The notes under the pieces: generated by a model
The model's database searches: none
What the model was told of the DNA's origin: nothing
Seen by the model: the letters and a program-made list of their open reading frames with translations, nothing else
In this document: positions 15,255 to 19,447 of the stretch, in pieces
How positions within the stretch are numbered: the stretch's first letter is position 1
How the letters are laid out: every line of letters starts with the position of its first letter
Program-made: the position numbers and the translations under genes
Source: Pseudomonadota bacterium
Lineage (GTDB): Bacteria; Desulfobacterota; Desulfovibrionia; Desulfovibrionales; Desulfovibrionaceae
NCBI GenBank assembly: GCA_023438245.1
Contig: JAEXRD010000132.1
Span: 1-19,447, forward strand
Direction: 5' to 3'
DNA length: 19,447 bases

Positions 15255-15282
15255 TGGACTTGGCCGCCCCATCCGGTCTAAC
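15255..15282 (+). promoter_or_regulatory. Candidate promoter of the P-type ATPase
   Basis: TGGACT (15255-15260) and TCTAAC (15277-15282) are separated by 16 bases, four of six matches each. In the transcript leader an 8-bp stem GTGGCCCG (15295-15302) / CGGGCCAC (15315-15322) precedes the ribosome site. Weak prediction. Confidence 0.25.
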
Positions 15283-15348
15283 GTAACGCCTGACGTGGCC
15301 CGCGAAAACGGGCCCGGGCCACACAACGCCCCCGGCGAAGGGAGAACC

Positions 15349-17925
15349 ATGGCCTCCCAGCATTTCGACCCCGCACGCGCCACCGGCCTCAGCGAGGCCG
15401 AGGCCGCCCGCCGCCAGCGGGCCGAGGGCTTCAACGAGATGCCCCAGGGAACCAGGCGCGGCGTGCCCGCCATCGCCCTGGAGGTCATGCGCGAGCCCAT
15501 GTTCCTGCTGCTGGTGGCCTGCGGCAGCCTGTACCTGCTCATGGGCGAGCTTTCCGACGCGCTCATGCTCCTGGGCTTCGTGTTCGTGGTCATGGGCATC
15601 ACCATCGTGCAGGAGCGGCGCACCGAGCGCGCCCTGGACGCCCTGCGCGACCTCTCCAGCCCGCGCGCCCTGGTGCTGCGCGACGGCCGGCAGCGGCGCA
15701 TCGCCGGGCGCGAGGTGGTGCGCGGAGACCTGCTCCTGCTCTCCGAGGGCGACCGCGTCCCGGCGGACGCCATCCTGCGCCAGGCCCTCAACCTCCATGC
15801 CGACGAATCCCTGCTCACCGGCGAGTCCGTGCCGGTGCGCAAGACCGGTTCCGAAACGGCCACGCAGCCCGGCGCGCCCGGCGGCGACGACCTGGCCGGC
15901 GTTTTTTCCGGCTCGCTCATCACCCGGGGCCAGGGCCTGGCCGAGGTGGTGGCCACCGGCCCGCGCACGGAGCTCGGCAAGATCGGCAAGGCGCTCCAGA
16001 CCATCGAGCAGGAAAGCACGCCGCTTCAGCTGGAGACGGGGCGCATGGTCAAGCAGCTGGCCGCCATCGGCCTGGGCCTCTGCCTGGTGGTTGTGGCGGC
16101 CTACGGCGTCTCGCGCGGGAACACGGCGCACAGCTGGGTGCAGGGCCTGCTGGCGGGCATCACCATGGCCATGGCCGTGCTGCCGGAGGAGTTCCCGGTC
16201 ATCCTGACCATTTTCCTGGCCCTGGGCGCGTGGCGCATCTCGCGCAGCCGCGTGCTCACGCGGCGCATGCCCGCCATCGAGACCCTGGGCTCGGCCACGG
16301 TGCTGTGCACGGACAAGACCGGCACGCTGACCCTGAACAGGATGACCGTGCGCCAGCTGTGCGCGGAGGGCCAGGCCTTCGTGGCCGAGCCGGGAGCCGT
16401 CCTGCCGGAGCATTTTCACGCGCTGCTGGAGTACGGCGTGCTGGCGAGCAAGAGGGAAGGCTTCGACCCCATGGAACGTGCCTTGCGGCAATTGGGCGAC
16501 GCCCACCTCGGCGCAACGGAGCACTGGCACGAGCAGTGGACCCTGGTGCGCGACTATCCCCTCTCGCCGGAGCTGCTGGCGCTGACGCACGTCTGGAGCG
16601 CTCCGGACGGGGGGCGCCACGTCGTGGCCGCCAAGGGCGCGCCGGAGGCCATCGCCGGGCTGTGCCGCCTGGGGCCGGAGCCCGCCGCGGCCATGGCCGC
16701 TCAGGTAGCCCGCATGGCCGGGCAGGGGCTGCGTGTGCTCGGCGTGGCCCGGGCCCATTGGCCCCAGGGGCCGCTGCCCGCCGGGCAGCACGGCTTCGCC
16801 TTCGAGTTCCTGGGCCTCGTGGGCCTGGAGGACCCCATCCGGCCCACCGTTCCGGCAACGGTCCAGGAATGCTCCACCGCGGGCATCCGGGTGCTCATGG
16901 TCACCGGCGACCACTCGGACACGGCCCGGAGCATCGCCGCGCAGATCGGGCTGCGCAACGCCGGGGCCGTCATCACCGGGCCGGAGCTGGACGCCATGGA
17001 CGATGCGGAGCTCGCGCGGCGCATCCCGGACACCGGCGTGTTCGCCCGCGTGGTGCCGGAGCAGAAGCTGCGCCTGGTCAACGCGCTCAAGGCCAACGGC
17101 GAGATCGTGGCCATGACCGGGGACGGCGTCAACGACGCCCCGGCGCTCAAGGCCGCGCACATCGGCATCGCCATGGGCGGGCGCGGCACGGACGTGGCCC
17201 GCGAGGCCTCGGACCTGATCCTGCTGGACGACGACTTCTCCTCCATCGTGCAGGCCATCCGCCTGGGCCGCCGCATCTACGACAACATCCGGAAGGCCGT
17301 GAACTACACCCTGGCCATCCACGTGCCCATCGCCGGGCTGTCCATGATCCCGGTGTTCTTCACCGACATGCCGCTGTTGCTCCTGCCGGTGCACATCGTC
17401 TTCCTGGAACTCATCATCGACCCGGCCTGCTCGCTCGTCTTCGAGGCCGAGGGCGCGGAAGCGGACATCATGCTCCGCCCTCCGCGCAGGGCCGGCGAAC
17501 GGCTCTTCAACGCGCGCATGCTCGGGGTGAGCGTGCTGCAGGGAGGGGGCCTGCTGGCAGCGCTGCTGGGGATGTACTGGGCGGCGGGGGCTCTTGGCCA
17601 GCCCCAGGAGGACGCGCGGCGCTCCTTTGCCTTCGTCACCCTGGTGGCGGGCAACCTCGGGCTCATCCTCACCAACCGCTCCTGGGTCCGCAGCATCGCC
17701 GCCATGTTCCGCGAGCCCAACGCCGCGCTGTGGTGGGTGGTCGGCGGCGCGGGGGCCATGCTGGGCCTGGTGCTGAACGTCCCGGTGCTGCGGGAGGTGT
17801 TCCACCTGGGCCCGCTGCGGCCCCGGGAGGCCGGGCTGTGCCTGCTGGCCGGCTTCGGCAGCATCGGGTGGTTCGAGGCGCTGAAGCATTGGCGCGCGGC
17901 AACGAAAAAGGGCCTGCGTCGGTAA
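15349..17925 (+). CDS. Cation-translocating P-type (P2-like) ATPase
   Basis: The 858-residue product has the full P-type ATPase set: N-terminal cation-ATPase segment, actuator TGES (157-160), membrane motif VLPEEFPVILTIFLALGAWR (277-296), phosphorylation site CTDKTGTLTLN with Asp322, KGAPEAI (429-435), MVTGDHSDTA and MTGDGVNDAPAL (589-600), then six C-terminal helices. PEEFP replaces the PEGLP of calcium pumps, and M6 has the acidic segment ELIIDPACSLVFEAEGAE, so it belongs to a P2-like branch whose ion is not obvious. Calcium or another divalent cation is possible. The start at 15349 is chosen for GGGAG six bases upstream and a family-like N-terminus. The last seven residues, TKKGLRR, and the stop are encoded inside a repeat that is also the tRNA-Ala terminator. 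It is divergent from kdp and convergent with the lipoprotein gene. Confidence 0.92.
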   Translation: MASQHFDPARATGLSEAEAARRQRAEGFNEMPQGTRRGVPAIALEVMREPMFLLLVACGSLYLLMGELSDALMLLGFVFVVMGITIVQERRTERALDALRDLSSPRALVLRDGRQRRIAGREVVRGDLLLLSEGDRVPADAILRQALNLHADESLLTGESVPVRKTGSETATQPGAPGGDDLAGVFSGSLITRGQGLAEVVATGPRTELGKIGKALQTIEQESTPLQLETGRMVKQLAAIGLGLCLVVVAAYGVSRGNTAHSWVQGLLAGITMAMAVLPEEFPVILTIFLALGAWRISRSRVLTRRMPAIETLGSATVLCTDKTGTLTLNRMTVRQLCAEGQAFVAEPGAVLPEHFHALLEYGVLASKREGFDPMERALRQLGDAHLGATEHWHEQWTLVRDYPLSPELLALTHVWSAPDGGRHVVAAKGAPEAIAGLCRLGPEPAAAMAAQVARMAGQGLRVLGVARAHWPQGPLPAGQHGFAFEFLGLVGLEDPIRPTVPATVQECSTAGIRVLMVTGDHSDTARSIAAQIGLRNAGAVITGPELDAMDDAELARRIPDTGVFARVVPEQKLRLVNALKANGEIVAMTGDGVNDAPALKAAHIGIAMGGRGTDVAREASDLILLDDDFSSIVQAIRLGRRIYDNIRKAVNYTLAIHVPIAGLSMIPVFFTDMPLLLLPVHIVFLELIIDPACSLVFEAEGAEADIMLRPPRRAGERLFNARMLGVSVLQGGGLLAALLGMYWAAGALGQPQEDARRSFAFVTLVAGNLGLILTNRSWVRSIAAMFREPNAALWWVVGGAGAMLGLVLNVPVLREVFHLGPLRPREAGLCLLAGFGSIGWFEALKHWRAATKKGLRR

Positions 17926-17937
17926 ACGCAGGCCCTT
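17904..17937 (-). terminator. Intrinsic terminator in repeat copy A
   Basis: A perfect 12-bp stem AAGGGCCTGCGT / ACGCAGGCCCTT with a six-base loop is followed on the minus strand by a T-run. It now terminates the lipoprotein gene, and may also end plus-strand ATPase transcripts less efficiently because there are few plus-strand T after it. Confidence 0.85.
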
Positions 17938-17945
17938 GGTCGTTC

Positions 17946-17973
17946 TGGTGGAGCTGGAGGGAATTGAACCCAC
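17946..17973 (-). pseudogene. 3' fragment of tRNA-Ala
   Basis: These 28 nt equal the last 28 nt of the intact tRNA-Ala(GGC): the 3' part of the molecule from GTGGGTTCAATTCCC (T arm) through the acceptor strand and encoded CCA. The anticodon arm and 5' half are absent; the adjoining sequence is unrelated. It cannot make a functional tRNA. Confidence 0.9.
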
Positions 17974-18006
17974 ATGCCAGCGCGGCAGAGGGGGGGGCTT
18001 TGCACG

Positions 18007-19074
18007 CTATTGGGCGGGTACCGTCAATTGAACCTGTGACTCGCGCCGGGATTCGTCGGTGAGCGTAAAGGCCAAGAGAATAAACGAAAACAGCCGCTTG
18101 GTCCTGAGATCGCTGTCTTCAACCCAGAACCAGCGATTACGGAACTGCACGGAAGTGAAGGCGTCAGCAGGGGCGTTCTTGTCGGAGTGGATGTGGGCTC
18201 CGAGAGGGTTCAGCCGGTCGGCGGCGAACTGCAGGCCCGGTGTGGCGCGGCCCTTCGCGACATCCTCCTCGGGGACATCCACGCGGATGGCCAGGGAGGT
18301 CAGCATCTGCATGATGGAGTAGCCGTGCAAGGCGATTTCCCCGCGGTCGTCGTTCCCGTGCCCGTCCACGACCCGGAAGGTGTTCATGCCGGGCTCGAGC
18401 CCTAAAAGAGCCTTGAATTCGTCGATCTGCTCGCGGATTTCTGGCGGCAGAGTCCCCTTGGGAAAGCCCAGGGTGGGGCCACCGTTCTTTTCGCCCATGT
18501 TGACGCGGAGCACTCCTGCCAACTGCAGGGAGCGCAGGAGGGCGACGATCCGCAGGAAGCGCCCGTCCGCCGGGCGAAGGGTCGCGTAATTCACGCCCTC
18601 GTTCCGCAGTCCGTTGATGGCGGAGACGCTCATGGCCAGGATGATGTCGGCAGCGATGCCGGACTGGATGTTCTGCATGATGCTCTGCGCCGGGACGGGC
18701 TGCATCACCCCCCGGAGGAACGCCTTTCCGGTCATGGGGGTGTAGGTGATGGTCGGCTTGTCGGTGTACTTGCCGCCGACATTGGCGCTCACCATGAAAT
18801 TGTCCGTGGTGGTGGGCTTGTCGTAGCCGGTGCGGGTTCCGCCCACGGCCAAGTCCGACTCCAAGGTGTACGCGGCAACGATCTGGCCGACATCCACAAA
18901 GCTGATGGGTTCCACATAGCGCAGCTTGACCACGTTCAGGAGCACTTGGCGCTTCCAGGAATCGGTGAGCGCAAGATTGTAGTCGAAGCGGTCCCGCTTG
19001 ACGCTGTCTGGTCCGATGGAAGCGCAGCCGCTGAGAAGAATGCAGGCGAGCAAGAGGGCTGGGAGAGTGCGCAA
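18007..19074 (-). CDS. Predicted outer-membrane lipoprotein of unknown function
   Basis: The 355-residue product begins with a lipoprotein signal peptide, MRTLPALLLACILLSGC, with lipobox LSGC and the lipidated Cys17. Alanine follows at +2, which by the E. coli rule favours the outer membrane. The mature part has conserved-looking blocks DRFDYNLALTDSWKRQVLLN (about 28-47), VKLRYVEPISFVDVGQI and, near the C-terminus, RWFWVEDSDLRTKRLFSFIL. It resembles a scattered family of uncharacterised proteobacterial lipoproteins as I recall them; no function is known to me. The only plausible start is TTG at 19074. A TGA lies in frame eight codons upstream, and AGAGGA sits about nine bases before it. It is the sole gene of the tRNA-bounded mini-island, and its GC content looks lower than its neighbours. 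Convergent with the P-type ATPase. Confidence 0.8.
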   Translation of the reverse strand: MRTLPALLLACILLSGCASIGPDSVKRDRFDYNLALTDSWKRQVLLNVVKLRYVEPISFVDVGQIVAAYTLESDLAVGGTRTGYDKPTTTDNFMVSANVGGKYTDKPTITYTPMTGKAFLRGVMQPVPAQSIMQNIQSGIAADIILAMSVSAINGLRNEGVNYATLRPADGRFLRIVALLRSLQLAGVLRVNMGEKNGGPTLGFPKGTLPPEIREQIDEFKALLGLEPGMNTFRVVDGHGNDDRGEIALHGYSIMQMLTSLAIRVDVPEEDVAKGRATPGLQFAADRLNPLGAHIHSDKNAPADAFTSVQFRNRWFWVEDSDLRTKRLFSFILLAFTLTDESRRESQVQLTVPAQ

Positions 19075-19320
19075 GGTGGAAAGTCCTCTGTGTTTTCAAG
19101 CGCACCGCCGCACGTCAGCGCGCCATGCCCCATCCCCCGGGCATAATGTTCACGGCGAGGGCTGGTTATGTTCAGCACAATTCGTACCGAGTAGGTAGCG
19201 CAACTCCGAGGCAATCACAACACCAGGAACGGCCCGGAGGCCGACGGACCGAACCCTGGCGGGAGGCTCCACCGTGGATAACGGAGCTGGCCGGGGGGCA
19301 GGCGCGAACAAGTCGCGCCA
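19075..19320. other. Upstream region of the lipoprotein gene
   Basis: These 246 bases lie between the lipoprotein start and repeat copy B and hold no evident gene. One nested inverted repeat is visible (CCAGG 19223-19227 with CCTGG 19255-19259, enclosing CGGCC/GGCCG at 19230-19243). A promoter for the lipoprotein must lie here, but no convincing -35/-10 pair was found. The bases just before copy B (CGCGCCA-CAACG) resemble those before copy A (CGCGCGG-CAACG). Confidence 0.5.
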
Positions 19321-19366
19321 CAACGAAAAAGGGCCTGCGTCGGTAAACGCAGGCCCTTGGTCGTTC

Positions 19367-19394
<28 letters not shown>
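19321..19394 (-). repeat. 74-bp direct repeat, copy B (att-like site within tRNA-Ala)
   Basis: Perfect copy of 17900-17973. Here the repeat is continuous with the rest of the tRNA, so this is the end at which the tRNA gene remained intact. The repeat spans tRNA positions from the T arm to the CCA end plus 46 bp of trailer with the terminator. Confidence 0.95.
19325..19358 (-). terminator. Intrinsic terminator of tRNA-Ala
   Basis: Stem arms 19329-19340 and 19347-19358 pair perfectly over 12 bp around a six-base loop, followed on the minus strand by TTTTT. It lies eight bases past the tRNA 3' end. Confidence 0.9.
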
Positions 19395-19442
<48 letters not shown>

Positions 19443-19447
19443 ACGGC

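Larger units (their letters stand above)
14969..15348. other. Divergent kdp/ATPase intergenic region
   Basis: These 380 bases hold no convincing protein-coding gene. They contain, from left to right, the kdp ribosome site and hairpin, an apparent minus-strand intrinsic terminator (15090-15127), a GC-rich stretch with several inverted repeats including GGCGCAAAGGAG (15145-15156) against CTCCTTGCGCC (15206-15216), and the plus-strand promoter and leader of the ATPase. No clear promoter for kdp was found by eye. A KdpE site is expected, but I cannot place it. Confidence 0.6.
17900..17973 (-). repeat. 74-bp direct repeat, copy A (att-like site)
   Basis: This is identical over 74 bases to 19321-19394 and in the same orientation. 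It contains the last 28 nt of tRNA-Ala plus its downstream terminator. Similarity ends sharply at 17973, the boundary to island-specific sequence. The left end overlaps the final codons of the P-type ATPase gene. Confidence 0.95.

Noticed and set aside
15128..15348. Known structured RNA (6S, SRP RNA, RNase P, tmRNA, c-di-AMP riboswitch) upstream of kdp
   Set aside because: None of the conserved core motifs I know for these could be found. Kept only as an unidentified leader or small-RNA candidate.
15133..17973. 946-codon minus-strand open frame
   Set aside because: It is entirely antisense to the P-type ATPase, has no recognisable domain and is His/Gln/Arg-rich; a GC-frame shadow.

Overview
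The window is GC-rich, gene-dense bacterial DNA, most likely from a sulfate-reducing deltaproteobacterium of the Desulfovibrio group. The main pointer is a bacterioferritin very close to the iron-coproporphyrin bacterioferritin I remember from Desulfovibrio desulfuricans. A DUF2325 protein, a MobA-like/HD fusion beside XdhC, and a full KdpFABCDE system fit that placement. This is a judgement from recalled sequences, not a database result. Positions 1-34 are a G21C13 homopolymer block that looks like a contig-end artefact.

Layout. (a) 47-631: LOG-family phosphoribohydrolase, minus strand. (b) 632-849: AT-rich divergent regulatory region with a Fur-box-like site. (c) 850-2786, plus strand: DUF2325 coiled-coil/cysteine-rich protein, then bacterioferritin, ending in hairpins and a strong terminator. 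(d) 2995-6612, minus strand: metallo-beta-lactamase/rhodanese protein (persulfide dioxygenase-like), XdhC, and a MobA-like nucleotidyltransferase fused to an HD domain. This block probably handles sulfur and molybdenum cofactor. (e) 6694-14968, minus strand: a compact potassium-uptake operon in the order 38-codon membrane ORF, kdpF, kdpA, kdpB, kdpC, kdpD, kdpE. Many junctions overlap or nearly overlap. (f) 14969-15348: a 380-base divergent region with a minus-strand intrinsic terminator upstream of the kdp operon. (g) 15349-17925, plus strand: a second P-type ATPase of unknown cation specificity. (h) 17900-19394: a 1,421-bp unit bounded by two perfect 74-bp direct repeats. Each repeat holds the last 28 nt of tRNA-Ala(GGC) plus its terminator, and the only gene inside encodes a lipoprotein of unknown function. 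(i) 19367-19442: intact tRNA-Ala(GGC), minus strand.

How the parts work together. The Kdp genes encode a high-affinity K+ pump (KdpFABC) and its sensor/regulator pair (KdpD/KdpE). The ATPase facing it is a different class of cation pump. Bacterioferritin stores iron, and the DUF2325 gene upstream carries an iron-regulator-like site in its promoter. The most unusual items are the 38-codon ORF translationally coupled to kdpF, the one-gene tRNA-bounded mini-island whose repeat also encodes the C-terminus of the neighbouring ATPase, and the terminator-ended, potentially structured region ahead of kdp.
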